Shown in pieces: positions 34,522-43,515 of a stretch of DNA of 64,000 nucleotides. Numbering within the stretch: position 1 is the stretch's first letter; every line of letters begins with the position of its first letter. The notes under the pieces were generated by a model, which saw nothing but the letters and a program-made list of their open reading frames with translations, was not told the origin of the DNA and searched no databases. Origin of the DNA: Taklimakanibacter deserti (GTDB lineage: Bacteria > Pseudomonadota > Alphaproteobacteria > Rhizobiales > Aestuariivirgaceae); assembly GCA_003574785.1 (NCBI GenBank), contig QORU01000010.1, positions 1-64,000 on the forward strand, in the 5' to 3' direction. Position numbers and translations under genes: made by a program.

Positions 34522-35444
34522 ACGCGAACCTCCTCATCATAGGGATCCCAGGTGTCGATCTCATGCGGAATGACGGCGCGGATCGCCACTTCTTCGGAAG
34601 CGAGCGCCACGAGATCGTCGCTCTCGTAAAGAACCATCGGCTTCGCCGCCATGGTGTCCTTGGCCATGCCGAGCGCGTCCTTGGTCGAGACGAGATAGGT
34701 GAAGACGCCGTCGATATCCTGGATCGACTGGCGCAGCGACTCTTCGAGCGTCGCGCCATGCTCGAGATTGTAGGCGGTATAGACCGCCAGCAATTCCGAA
34801 TCGCAGTTCGACATGAAGCGATGGCCGCGGCGCTCGAATTCGCGCCGCATCATCCAGTAGTTGGTGAGCTGGCCGTTATGGACGACGGCGATGTCGTTAT
34901 AGGGGTAGGCCCAGTAAGGATGGGCGGAGCGGATATCGACGTCCGACTCCGTCGCCATGCGGGTATGGCCGATGCCATGCGTGCCCTTGAACTTGCGCAA
35001 GGAATACTGATCGGCGACGCGGGCCGCATCGCCCAGATCCTTGATGAGCTCGAGCGCGTTGCCCATCGACAGGATTTCGGTGCCTTCGACATCCTCGACA
35101 TAATCGGCGAGCTTCTTCATGTCGCCGTCATACTGGATGCGATAGCGATAGGCGTAATCGGTGGCCTCGTCCTTGTCGATGATCTGGACGCCGAGCCCCG
35201 TCAGGCGCTCTTCGACCTTGGCACGGCGGCGCTTGACCTCGTCTTGGATGTCAAAACCCTTCGCCATGTCTTCTTGCTCGGCCACCTTGAAGCGCATGAC
35301 ATATTCATTGCGCCCCGGTTGGCCATAGATCGCATAACCCGTGGAGTCGGGTCCACGATGCTTGAGCGACTGGAGCATCTGGGTCATTTCCTGACCGATG
35401 TTCCCCGATCCGTTGCGGTGGATGAGCCCGGCTATCCCGCACAT
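34509..35444 (-). CDS. glxB: Class II glutamine amidotransferase (GlxB / MgsA-like)
   Basis: 311 residues. The N-terminal nucleophile is Cys2 in MCGIAGLIHRNGSGN, followed by LKHRGPDSTGYAIYG, HTRMATESDVDIRSAHP and HNGQLTNYWMMRREF. It hydrolyses glutamine (or a glutamylamide) and passes the amine to the synthase subunits. In N-methylglutamate synthase the corresponding subunit acts on gamma-glutamylmethylamide, which the upstream GS-like gene could supply. Confidence 0.88.
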   Translation of the reverse strand: MCGIAGLIHRNGSGNIGQEMTQMLQSLKHRGPDSTGYAIYGQPGRNEYVMRFKVAEQEDMAKGFDIQDEVKRRRAKVEERLTGLGVQIIDKDEATDYAYRYRIQYDGDMKKLADYVEDVEGTEILSMGNALELIKDLGDAARVADQYSLRKFKGTHGIGHTRMATESDVDIRSAHPYWAYPYNDIAVVHNGQLTNYWMMRREFERRGHRFMSNCDSELLAVYTAYNLEHGATLEESLRQSIQDIDGVFTYLVSTKDALGMAKDTMAAKPMVLYESDDLVALASEEVAIRAVIPHEIDTWDPYDEEVRVWRA

Positions 35445-35486
35445 GACTTATCTCTCCTTTCCTTCTTCCCTCGGGCTTCGAGGGAA

Positions 35487-36959
35487 CTACGGCAGACAGT
35501 TCAGATAGGTATCCAAATCCCACTGCGTCGAGGTGTGGAGGAAGCGCTCCCACTCGTCACGCTTGTACTCGTCAAAGAGGCGGTGCATCTCGCCCGGCAT
35601 GGCGGACTTGATCACCTCGTCCTTCTTCAGGGCCTCGAGCGCATCGCCCAAGGTCATTGGCAGGCGCTTAACCTGCTTGCCGGCCTCCATGGCGGCATAG
35701 ATGTTGCGTTCCTCGGGCTTGCCCGGATCGATCTTGTTGCGGATGCCGTCATCGGCGGCCTTGAGAATGGCGCCCGCCATCAGATAGGGGTTCACCATGG
35801 AATCGACGGCGCGATATTCGAAGCGCCCGGGGGCCGAAACACGCAGGCCCGTGGTGCGGTTCTGGAAGCCCCAGTCGGCGAAGACCGGCGCCCAGAAGCC
35901 CGTATCCCACAGGCGGCGATAGGAATTGACGGTCGAGCAACCGATGGCGGTCAAGGCGCCCAGATGCTTGACGATGCCGCCGATCGTGTAGAGGCCGAGC
36001 TTGCCCGGCATCTGCCTGTCCGTGGTGTCGGGCATGAAGGTGTTCTCGCCGCCGCGCCGATACATGTAATTGTGCTCGAAGCCAGGAAGGTTCTTGGCAT
36101 CGTTGCCGAGCGCCTTGAACTCGTCCTTGCCGCCCTTCCACAGCGAGATGTTGTGGTGGCAGCCATTGGCCGACACGCCCATGAAGGGCTTGCACATGAA
36201 GCAAGCGATGATGTTGAACTCGCGCGCCACTTGCGCGCAGATCTGGCGATAGGTGGTGAGGCGGTCGGCGGTGCGCAGCGCCTCGTCATAATTGAAGTTG
36301 AGCTCGATCTGTCCGGGCGCGTCCTCGTGATCGCCCTGGATCATGTCGAGGCCCATCTTCCGGCCGTATTCGATTACCCGCATGTAGACGGGGCGCAGGC
36401 TCTCGAACTGGTCGATGTGGTAGCAATAGGGATTGGAGTAGCCGCCATTCGGATTGCCGTTGTCGTCCTTCTTGAGCCACATCATCTCGGGCTCGGTGCC
36501 GTGGCGCATGCGCAGGCCATGATCCTTTTCGAACTTGTCATGGATGCGTCTAAGATTGCCGCGGCAGTCGGAGGTAAGGAACGCGCCCGGATCGTCCTTC
36601 TCCTCGCGATTGCGGAACAAGGTGCAGAACATGCGCGCGACGCGCTTGTCCCAGGGCAGCTGCATGAAGGTCTCGGGCTCAGGCACGCCGACGAGCTCGG
36701 CCGCTTCCGGCCCATAGCCCAGATACTCGCCACGCCGGTTCATGAACAGGTTGACGGTCGAGCCATAGACGAGCTGGAAGCCGCCATTGGCGATATTCTC
36801 CCAGTGATCGGCCGGGATGCCCTTGCCCATGATGCGGCCGGTGACCGAGACGAACTGCAGATAGAGATATTCGATGCCAAGCTGATCGATCTTCTTGCGG
36901 ACCTGCTTGATCAGCGCGTCGCGGCCGTCAGTTTTGATGAATTTCTCATAATCCGACAT
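35487..36959 (-). CDS. Glutamine synthetase family protein (GlnT / gamma-glutamylmethylamide synthetase-like)
   Basis: 490 residues. Catalytic-domain features are GTEPEMMWL, QGDHEDAPGQIELNFNYDEA, CKPFMGVSANGCHHNISLW and the later RFEYRAVDSMVNPYL. The sequence does not look like housekeeping GlnA. In methylamine users, GmaS ligates methylamine to glutamate and is encoded beside mgsABC, the layout seen here. Type III GlnT beside glxBCD is the competing label. Substrate needs assay. Confidence 0.85.
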   Translation of the reverse strand: MSDYEKFIKTDGRDALIKQVRKKIDQLGIEYLYLQFVSVTGRIMGKGIPADHWENIANGGFQLVYGSTVNLFMNRRGEYLGYGPEAAELVGVPEPETFMQLPWDKRVARMFCTLFRNREEKDDPGAFLTSDCRGNLRRIHDKFEKDHGLRMRHGTEPEMMWLKKDDNGNPNGGYSNPYCYHIDQFESLRPVYMRVIEYGRKMGLDMIQGDHEDAPGQIELNFNYDEALRTADRLTTYRQICAQVAREFNIIACFMCKPFMGVSANGCHHNISLWKGGKDEFKALGNDAKNLPGFEHNYMYRRGGENTFMPDTTDRQMPGKLGLYTIGGIVKHLGALTAIGCSTVNSYRRLWDTGFWAPVFADWGFQNRTTGLRVSAPGRFEYRAVDSMVNPYLMAGAILKAADDGIRNKIDPGKPEERNIYAAMEAGKQVKRLPMTLGDALEALKKDEVIKSAMPGEMHRLFDEYKRDEWERFLHTSTQWDLDTYLNCLP

Positions 36960-37060
36960 GTGGCATTTCCTCTGTTTCGTTTCCGGTTCTTGGTTACGCT
37001 TGGACTTTTGAGCCTAACGCGGCAAAACCGGTTTGGTAAATTCAAAAGCAAACTCTTCGA

Positions 37061-38407
37061 TCAACTCCACGGGAAGGGACTGTTGGACACGGGGTGGAGC
37101 TTGCCTTCGGCATAGCGCGAGAAGCGGAACGGCTCGAGGAGCTTCGATTTCTCGCCCACGATCTCCTGGGCGGCGAGCTTGCCGACGCCGATCATCTTGT
37201 AGCCGTGGTTCGAATCCGCGATGACGAAGACATTGTCGCGAAACACGTCGAAGACCGGGAAATTGTCGGGCGTGAAGCAGCCGAGACCGCCGGATTTCTC
37301 ATCCTTCTTGTAGATCGAGATCTTGCCTTCGAAGCGCTTCTGGCAATGCGCCAGCATCGAGCACCAGGTCTCGATGAATTCGTCGCCGACGATGAAATCG
37401 GGCGAATCGGGGCCGTAAGGATCGATGGCGACGTTGTCCGGCTCGCCTTCCACCTTGTAGGGCGAGGCGCCGCCCTGGACGCCGCCGAAATTGAAATCGG
37501 GCTTGTAATAGAGGCCCCAGAGCTTGTCGGTGAGCAATCTGCCATCGACATCCGAATAAAGCGGCGCGTCGGTGTCGACATGGATGACGGGCGGCATCTT
37601 GCCGTCATTGGTCTTGTGCATATTGGGATCGACGCCGAGCGTGCCCTCCTCCAGGCACCAGTATTTCCACATGCGCACCCCGTCATGCATCTTGCCGTCG
37701 CGGCCCTTGATCGAGACGGTGCGCGGCAGGTCCAGCATATTCCAGACCTGATTCACCCAGGGTCCGACGCCGACCACGACATAATCGCAGCCGATGCGGC
37801 CCTTATTGGTCAAGAGGGCGGTCACCGCATGCGAATTGCTGCCGAATTCGAAGCCATTGACCTCTACGCCGGTCATGATGCGAACGCCCTCGGCCTCGGC
37901 CTTGGAGGCAAGGCCATAGATCGACGCGGTGTTGTTGGCGTAGCCGCCCTTCTTCTCATGCAGCACCGAGGTGATGCCCTTGGCCTGCCAATCGTCGAAC
38001 AGGCCTTTCATGTAAGCGGTCGATTCCTTCTCGCCTTCGATGAAGGTCGAGGAATAGCCGATATTCTTCTGCTGCTCGTAGATGGTGCCGACCTGCTGAT
38101 GCATGACTTCCGGCGAAATCTGCATGTAGCCGACGGGATGATAGGAATAGGCCTTGGGATCGCTCTCCCACACCGAAACCGAATGCGCCATCAATTCGCG
38201 CATCGCCGGCTGATAGTAGTTGTTGCGCACGACGCCGCAGGCGATGCCGGAGGCCCCGGCGGCGATCGCGGTCTTGTCGACCACCAATATGTCAGAGCCC
38301 GAGCCGCGGCCCGTCTCCTTGAGCTTGAGCGCCAGATGATAGGCGGTGGAGAGGCCGTGAATGCCGGCCCCGATGATCGCATATTTTACACCCGACGGGA
38401 CTGCCAT
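37061..38407 (-). CDS. FAD-dependent oxidoreductase (DAO / sarcosine oxidase beta-like)
   Basis: 448 residues with the dinucleotide-binding motif YAIIGAGIHGLSTAYHLA, ASGIACGVVRNNYYQPAMRE and the C-terminal VIADSNHGYKMIGVGKLAAQ. It belongs with the amine-oxidising DAO family (sarcosine, dimethylglycine, N-methyl amino acids). As first gene before the GS/glxBCD genes it could act as N-methylglutamate dehydrogenase or another N-demethylase; the usual heterotetrameric MgdABCD genes are absent. Divergent from the gntR gene. Confidence 0.85.
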   Translation of the reverse strand: MAVPSGVKYAIIGAGIHGLSTAYHLALKLKETGRGSGSDILVVDKTAIAAGASGIACGVVRNNYYQPAMRELMAHSVSVWESDPKAYSYHPVGYMQISPEVMHQQVGTIYEQQKNIGYSSTFIEGEKESTAYMKGLFDDWQAKGITSVLHEKKGGYANNTASIYGLASKAEAEGVRIMTGVEVNGFEFGSNSHAVTALLTNKGRIGCDYVVVGVGPWVNQVWNMLDLPRTVSIKGRDGKMHDGVRMWKYWCLEEGTLGVDPNMHKTNDGKMPPVIHVDTDAPLYSDVDGRLLTDKLWGLYYKPDFNFGGVQGGASPYKVEGEPDNVAIDPYGPDSPDFIVGDEFIETWCSMLAHCQKRFEGKISIYKKDEKSGGLGCFTPDNFPVFDVFRDNVFVIADSNHGYKMIGVGKLAAQEIVGEKSKLLEPFRFSRYAEGKLHPVSNSPFPWS

Positions 38408-38510
38408 GACGCGTAAGCCTTCCTCCTTGGAACCCTGCCAGCCAGATTGGGCTGAACCGGTTTGAGCGATTTTTTCGGGACAAAACCCTTGGTTCTGGCA
38501 TAATGATCCA

Positions 38511-38557
38511 CAAATTCAGACCGATTGCAAACCAATTTTTGCCAATTACAACCAATT
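38511..38557. promoter_or_regulatory. Phased CCAATT repeat array, gntR / FAD oxidoreductase
   Basis: Units at 38511 (CAAATT), 38521 (CCGATT), 38532, 38542 and 38552 (all CCAATT): spacings 10, 11, 10, 10. It is the longest such array in the window. It ends six bases before the proposed gntR start codon and faces the FAD oxidoreductase gene 104 bases away, suggesting that the regulator binds its own control region. Confidence 0.65.
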
Positions 38558-38563
38558 GAGACC

Positions 38564-39319
38564 ATGAACCCGGAAGCGCAGGACGACGTGATGAAGACCC
38601 GCAGCGCCCTCGAGGCAGAAGGCGAAGACCCCCAGCTCGTCGCCACCAGGGGTGCCAATTCCATCACCTCGAGGCTCAGGCGCGCCATCGAAAGCGGGGT
38701 TTACAGCGACGGCGACCAATTGCCGCCGGAGCGCCAGCTCGCGGTCGCCTTCGGCACCGCCCGCTCGACCATCCGCAAGGCGCTCGACCAGCTCGAGCAG
38801 AAGAACCTGGTGGTGCGCCGCGTCGGCTCCGGCACTTTCGTGAGCTATCAGGGCCCGGTGCAGGACGCGATGTCGGATGTCACCGACCTCATCTCGCCGC
38901 TGCAGCTCATCGAGGCCCGTATCGCCATCGAGCCCGCCATGACCCGGCTCGCCGCGTTGCACGCCTCGGCGCGCGACCTCGATGCCATCGGCAGCATCCT
39001 GGTCAGGATCGAGGCGACGCATAGCGACCAGGATCTCTTCACCAAGCTCGATTCGGAATTCCACCTGGCGCTGGCGCGCTGCTCGCGCAATCCCCTGCTC
39101 TACCGCCTCTATCAGCATATCAACACGGTGAGAAACCACGCGCAGTGGGAGCAGATGAAGCAGATCATCCTGGTGAAGGAGAAGATCGACATCTACAACC
39201 AGCAGCATCGCGCGATCTTCGAGGCGCTGAAGATGCGCGATCCCGCGACCGCGGCCGATCTCATCGGCCGCCATCTCGAAACGGCGCGCCAGGACCTGGT
39301 CGGCGCCGACAGCATCTGA
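38564..39319 (+). CDS. GntR family transcriptional regulator (FadR/FCD subfamily)
   Basis: 251 residues from the ATG at 38564; an upstream in-frame TTG at 38525 would run through the operator array and is less likely. Winged-helix domain: SITSRLRRAIESGVYSDGDQ, LPPERQLAVAFGTARSTIRK, RRVGSGTFVS. The FCD effector domain follows with LIEARIAIEPAMTRLAA and DSEFHLALARCSRNPLLYRL, whose Asp/His can bind metal and a carboxylate effector. Likely regulator of the divergent amine operon, perhaps sensing an N-methylated acid. Confidence 0.9.
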   Translation: MNPEAQDDVMKTRSALEAEGEDPQLVATRGANSITSRLRRAIESGVYSDGDQLPPERQLAVAFGTARSTIRKALDQLEQKNLVVRRVGSGTFVSYQGPVQDAMSDVTDLISPLQLIEARIAIEPAMTRLAALHASARDLDAIGSILVRIEATHSDQDLFTKLDSEFHLALARCSRNPLLYRLYQHINTVRNHAQWEQMKQIILVKEKIDIYNQQHRAIFEALKMRDPATAADLIGRHLETARQDLVGADSI

Positions 39320-39323
39320 CGGC

Positions 39324-40187
39324 ATGAACCCGGTCCTGCTCGGCGCGCTCGCGGCCCTGTGCTACGGGACGCTCGACTTCGCCGCGGGTTCGGTCAGCCG
39401 GTCGATCGGCGCAATCCGCGCTACCGCCGCCGTGACACTTTTCGGTCTCGTCCTGGTCACGATGACGCTCATGGCCTTCAGCACGTTCCCGGATCTCGCC
39501 CGCAATGACATCCTTTGGCCCCTCGTCGCCGGAGCCGGCGTCGCGCTCGCAACCCTCTGGCTCTTTGCCGGCATCGCTTCGGGCCCGGTGTCGCTCGCGG
39601 TCCCGGTGGCCATGTCCTACCCGGCGACGATCGTGCTGCTCGGCGCCTTGGCCGGTCATATGCCGACACCCCTGCAGCTCCTGTTCATCACCATCGTTCT
39701 ACTCGGGGCATTCCTCGTCGCCTGGGCCGAGCCCAATGAGGCAGCGAAATCCGATGAAAAGCCCGACCGATGGCGGCGCACAATCATCCTCGCTCTTCTC
39801 GCCCATGCCACCTTCATCATCGCCATCCTCGCCGGACAGAAGTCCGCGGTGCTCTTCGATGAATTGCAGTCGGTGTGGATTTCACGCCTTGCCGGTTCGG
39901 CCGTCATCCTGCCGCTTCTCCTGATCAGACCTGAGCCGCTGCGGCCGCAGGCGGGCTACCTGCCCGTCCTCTTCCTGATGGGCCTGCTCGATGTCGTCGG
40001 CACGGGGCTGCTCTTTGCCGCCGGCAAGAGCGATCAGCCCGAGCTTGCCGCCGTCTGCGCGACGGCCTCCGGCGCCATCACCATCGTTCTGGCGCGCATT
40101 TTCCTCAAGGAAAGGATCGTCTATCTTCGCTGGCTCGGGATTGCCGCGACCTTCCTCGGGGTCGCTGCCCTCTCCGCGCTCAAATGA
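39324..40187 (+). CDS. DMT superfamily (EamA) transporter
   Basis: 287 residues with about ten membrane segments in two EamA repeats (LGALAALCYGTLDFAAGSVS; GSAVILPLLLIRPEPL region to the end). Starts four bases after gntR, so it may be co-transcribed. It probably exports or imports a small metabolite; the substrate is unknown. Confidence 0.87.
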   Translation: MNPVLLGALAALCYGTLDFAAGSVSRSIGAIRATAAVTLFGLVLVTMTLMAFSTFPDLARNDILWPLVAGAGVALATLWLFAGIASGPVSLAVPVAMSYPATIVLLGALAGHMPTPLQLLFITIVLLGAFLVAWAEPNEAAKSDEKPDRWRRTIILALLAHATFIIAILAGQKSAVLFDELQSVWISRLAGSAVILPLLLIRPEPLRPQAGYLPVLFLMGLLDVVGTGLLFAAGKSDQPELAAVCATASGAITIVLARIFLKERIVYLRWLGIAATFLGVAALSALK

Positions 40188-40194
40188 GGTGTCC

Positions 40195-41061
40195 ATGATC
40201 GCCATTACCCAGAAGCATCTCGATGATTTCGCCCGTGACGGTTTCGTCGCCGTGACGGGTGCGCTCGATGCGGCCGAGATCGAAGCGGCGCGCGCCCGCT
40301 TCGAGCCGATGTTTTCCGGCAAGTTCGAAACCGGGCTTTATCCCGATGAATGGAACTGGCGGCTGGGACGCGACGCTCCGGATTTGACGCGCCAGATCTG
40401 CAATGGCTGGAAATCGGACCTGACCGTCGCCCAGATCGTGCTCAGAAGCGATGTCGGCGAGGCCTGCGCGCGGCTGCGCGGCTGGCCCGGCGCCCGCCTC
40501 GGGCAAGACAATGTCATCTGGAAGCCGCCCGGCGGCAAGCCGCTCGGTTTCCATCAGGATGATTCCTACAACAAGTGGATCGTGCCCAGCGAGATGATGA
40601 CCTGCTGGATCACGCTCGACGACACCAAGGCCTTCCAGGGCACCATCGAGCATGTGCGAGGCTCGCATCTGTGGCCGATCTCGCCGCCGATCAAGCAGTT
40701 CCATGCGCCCGACGACGCGCTTGCCGATCTCAAGCCCGCGGCACAGGCCGCCGGCATCAAGGATTACGAGGTCGTGCCGATCGAAGTGCCGGCGGGAACG
40801 GCGGTGTTCCACCACGGCCGCACCTGGCACGGCTCACGCGACAACAAAGGCACAAATCCGCGCCGCTCGGTCATCGCCCACTGCATCTCGTCCACAGCAA
40901 AATTTCATCCCCACGAAATCAGCTATATTTACTCGCGCTACAAGAAGGCGCATTCGACGGAAATGGACGAGAGCTATTTTCCCGTGCTTTGGCAACAGGA
41001 TGGCTATCGCACGGCGTGGCTCGACGATTATATGAGAAGCGGTCGAGCAGCGGCGGCGTAA
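40195..41061 (+). CDS. Phytanoyl-CoA dioxygenase (PhyH) family protein
   Basis: 288 residues from the ATG at 40195 (GAGGT eight bases upstream). Fe(II)/2-oxoglutarate ligands: HxD in GFHQDDSYNKW, distal His in RTWHGSRDNK and Arg in NPRRSVIAH. The family hydroxylates varied small molecules, including aminoethylphosphonate and quaternary amines. Either would fit the window, but nothing seen decides between them. Confidence 0.87.
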   Translation: MIAITQKHLDDFARDGFVAVTGALDAAEIEAARARFEPMFSGKFETGLYPDEWNWRLGRDAPDLTRQICNGWKSDLTVAQIVLRSDVGEACARLRGWPGARLGQDNVIWKPPGGKPLGFHQDDSYNKWIVPSEMMTCWITLDDTKAFQGTIEHVRGSHLWPISPPIKQFHAPDDALADLKPAAQAAGIKDYEVVPIEVPAGTAVFHHGRTWHGSRDNKGTNPRRSVIAHCISSTAKFHPHEISYIYSRYKKAHSTEMDESYFPVLWQQDGYRTAWLDDYMRSGRAAAA

Positions 41062-41156
41062 ACCTAACCGCTTAAATTTTAAGGACAATTATAATAGTTC
41101 TCTAGGCGCCCATCGGGCAAGGTTGCCGGTAATTCTGGTACCGGAATCATTTGCTC

Positions 41157-41624
41157 ATGTTTGTATCAGTCGAAACAGAAAAGCAGCGTATCGCGGTCAC
41201 GCTCACCCTCCATTCCGGCGATGTCCTCAACGGCCATGTCTTCCCGGGGCAGGCCCAGAAATTGCGCGATCTTCTCAACAACCCCGATCAGTTCATCGAA
41301 TTCGAGAAGCGCGACAACACGCTCAGCCTCATCGCCAAGCGGGCCATCGCGATGATCTCGGCCATCGATCTACCGCGCATCGACCAGCTCTCGCGCCGCA
41401 CGCAGGCCACCACGGGCTTCGATCCCTATCATATGCTCGGCGTCGACCGCGGCGCCAACCGGGGCGAGATCCGGGCGGCCTATCTTGCCAAGGCCCGGCT
41501 CTATCATCCCGACAAGCTCGCCGCCAAGGACGTACCCAAGGAAGTCGGAGATTACATGAACGCTATGTTCATTCGCATCCAGAAGGCCTATGACGAGTTG
41601 GAAAGCATCACCACGCGCGCCTGA
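41157..41624 (+). CDS. J-domain protein
   Basis: 155 residues from the ATG at 41157. The N-terminal 80 residues form a small beta-rich domain (LTLHSGDVLNGHVFPGQAQK, KRDNTLSLIAKRAI), and the C-terminal half is a J domain with the essential HPD (YHPDKLAAKDVPKEV) after DPYHMLGVDRGANRGEIRAA. J domains activate DnaK; the extra domain likely chooses the client. Confidence 0.85.
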   Translation: MFVSVETEKQRIAVTLTLHSGDVLNGHVFPGQAQKLRDLLNNPDQFIEFEKRDNTLSLIAKRAIAMISAIDLPRIDQLSRRTQATTGFDPYHMLGVDRGANRGEIRAAYLAKARLYHPDKLAAKDVPKEVGDYMNAMFIRIQKAYDELESITTRA

Positions 41625-41645
41625 TCCGCCTTCCAGAGCTCCTCG

Positions 41646-42551
41646 ATGATCGAATCCAATCCCGTCGCGCATTTGCGCGTGCTGAAGCCCTTGCCTTTCG
41701 TCTATGCCTTCTATGACGGGCGGATTCCGGATGTCCGGCTCTATTCGGAAAACGAGAACTGGCTCGACGATGACGGCTTCTCTCTCGGCACGGCGAGCTA
41801 TGCGCTCGTCGATGAGGACGACGCCCTCGTCTATGACACACATCTCTCGGTCGCCCATGCGCGCAAGATCCGGATGTTTCTCGACCGCATGGGCATGAAG
41901 CGCATCCGTGTCGTGCTCAGCCATCATCATCTCGACCATGTCGCCGGTAACGAAGCCTTCGCCGATTGCGAGATCATCGCGCATGCGCTGACGCTCGCGC
42001 ATCTCGAGGCGGATCGCGCGGGCATTGAAGACGGCAGCTATCAGGGCGCCCCGGCGATAGCGCCGCTCGTCCCGCCCACGACGGTCTATGAAGATCACCT
42101 CAAGCTCCATGTCGGGCGGCTCACCGTCCATTTGCGTCATGCGCATATCCACAGCGACGATGCGACGCTGCTTCATATCGAGGACCTGTCCCTGCTGTTC
42201 GCCGGCGATGCGCTGGAGGACACGGTGACCTTCGTGGCGGAGCCAAAGTCGCTCGACACGCATCTGGCCGAGCTCGACCGGCTGTGGAGCTGGCCGATCT
42301 CGCGCATCCTGCCCAATCACGGCGATCCCAATGTCATCGCGGGCGGCGGCTATGAGAAACCCCTCATCCGCGCCACCCAGCAATATGTGCGCATGCTGAA
42401 GCGCTGCATCGGCGAGCCGGAGCTTCGCGAGCAGGCGCTTGCGACGCTGATCGCCGGCCCCTTGCAGGCGAAGTGGGTCAATTATTTCGCGCCCTATGAG
42501 GACGTGCACCGCAACAATGTCAGGAGGGTCGTCGCCGCGAACGTGAATTGA
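41646..42551 (+). CDS. MBL fold metallo-hydrolase
   Basis: 301 residues with the metallo-beta-lactamase metal motif HHHLDHVAGNE, a downstream His/Asp in HIHSDDATLLH, GDALEDTVTF and PNHGDPNVIAGG. Two metal sites look complete. The substrate cannot be told; the fold covers glyoxalase II, lactonases and others. Confidence 0.87.
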   Translation: MIESNPVAHLRVLKPLPFVYAFYDGRIPDVRLYSENENWLDDDGFSLGTASYALVDEDDALVYDTHLSVAHARKIRMFLDRMGMKRIRVVLSHHHLDHVAGNEAFADCEIIAHALTLAHLEADRAGIEDGSYQGAPAIAPLVPPTTVYEDHLKLHVGRLTVHLRHAHIHSDDATLLHIEDLSLLFAGDALEDTVTFVAEPKSLDTHLAELDRLWSWPISRILPNHGDPNVIAGGGYEKPLIRATQQYVRMLKRCIGEPELREQALATLIAGPLQAKWVNYFAPYEDVHRNNVRRVVAANVN

Positions 42552-42560
42552 CTGAGCTGG

Positions 42561-42583
42561 ATGGTCGCCTCGAGGGCGACCAT
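42561..42583. terminator. Bidirectional terminator between convergent genes
   Basis: ATGGTCGCC and GGCGACCAT form a perfect 9-bp stem with loop TCGAG, followed by AACTTTTC. It separates the MBL gene from the convergent nitrilase-family gene. Confidence 0.7.
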
Positions 42584-42604
42584 GAACTTTTCGGGCCGAT
42601 GCGC

Positions 42605-43456
42605 CTACTCCGCCGCGACAGCCGGCGTGATGCTCTCGATCGTGAACGGCCGGTCATGGACGAGAGACGGAATGCGCGCCCGGGTCTTCGCCACCTCGGC
42701 GAGATCGATTTCCGCGGTGATGACATTCTCGGCCTCGCCGCCATCGGCGAGCACGCGGCCCCAGGGATCGATGATCAGGGAATGGCCATAGCATTCCGAT
42801 CCGCCGGCGAGCGTCCCATACTGGCAAGGGGCGATGACATAGGCACCGTTCTCGATGGCGCGGGCGCGATTGAGAATATGCCAATGCGCCTTGCCGGTGA
42901 TGCGGGTGAAGGCCGCCGGCACCGCGAGCATCTGGGCACCCGCCTTGGCCAGCGTGCGGTAGAGGCTCGCGAAACGCAGGTCATAGCAGATCGAAAGTCC
43001 GATCGTTCCGCCGATGCAGGGTGAGAGCACGGCTTCCTGGCCCGGCATGATGGTGGCGGACTCGCGATAGACATGGCCATCGCCCAGATCGACGTCGAAC
43101 ATATGGATCTTGTCGTAGCGCGCCGCGATCGCGCCGTCGGGTGAGATCATGTAGCCGCGATTGAAGATGCGCCCGTCGGCGGATTTGACCCCGATCGAGC
43201 CCACGAGGATCCAGGCCTTGTGCGCCTTGGCGAGCACCGCCATGGCGGGCAATACCGGATGATCGCCTTCCGGCACCGCGAAAGGATGCAGCATGCCGTC
43301 CTTGGTATCGAGCCCGGCGCAATATTCCGGCAGAGCAATGAGCTCGGCGCCCTTGGCCGCGGCCGTGTCGATAAGCTTCGCCAGGATGGCGATATCCGCC
43401 TCGACGTCAGGCGTGGCGCAATTCTGGACGCAGGCCGCGATGAATTTCTGAACCAT
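42605..43456 (-). CDS. Carbon-nitrogen hydrolase, Nit-type (possible deaminated glutathione amidase)
   Basis: 283 residues with the nitrilase-fold catalytic triad: Glu in LIALPEYCAG, Lys in YDKIHMFDVDLGDG and Cys in GLSICYDLRFASLY. The KIHMFDVD stretch is like Nit1 enzymes that repair deaminated glutathione, though omega-amidase activity is also possible. A CCAATTGG palindrome lies 14 bases upstream of its start. Confidence 0.85.
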   Translation of the reverse strand: MVQKFIAACVQNCATPDVEADIAILAKLIDTAAAKGAELIALPEYCAGLDTKDGMLHPFAVPEGDHPVLPAMAVLAKAHKAWILVGSIGVKSADGRIFNRGYMISPDGAIAARYDKIHMFDVDLGDGHVYRESATIMPGQEAVLSPCIGGTIGLSICYDLRFASLYRTLAKAGAQMLAVPAAFTRITGKAHWHILNRARAIENGAYVIAPCQYGTLAGGSECYGHSLIIDPWGRVLADGGEAENVITAEIDLAEVAKTRARIPSLVHDRPFTIESITPAVAAE

Positions 43457-43515
43457 GAGTCCAGTCTATACCAATTGGAAACTATGTCACTTCTCAACTT
43501 CGCGAGCTTGACCTA

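Noticed and set aside
36988..37036. CCAAG/CCAAAC units upstream of the glutamine-synthetase-like gene
   Set aside because: Spacing is compatible with a degenerate array (10 and 32 bases) but the units lack the AATT part, so chance cannot be excluded.
34563..37115. An 850-codon open frame opposite the glxB and glutamine-synthetase-like genes
   Set aside because: It mirrors two well-supported conserved genes on the other strand; long antisense frames are expected in GC-rich DNA and the product shows no family features.
43461..43476. CCAGTC-N4-CCAATT before the nitrilase-family gene as another array member
   Set aside because: Only one good unit is present and it is also the palindrome CCAATTGG; too weak to add to the proposed regulon.
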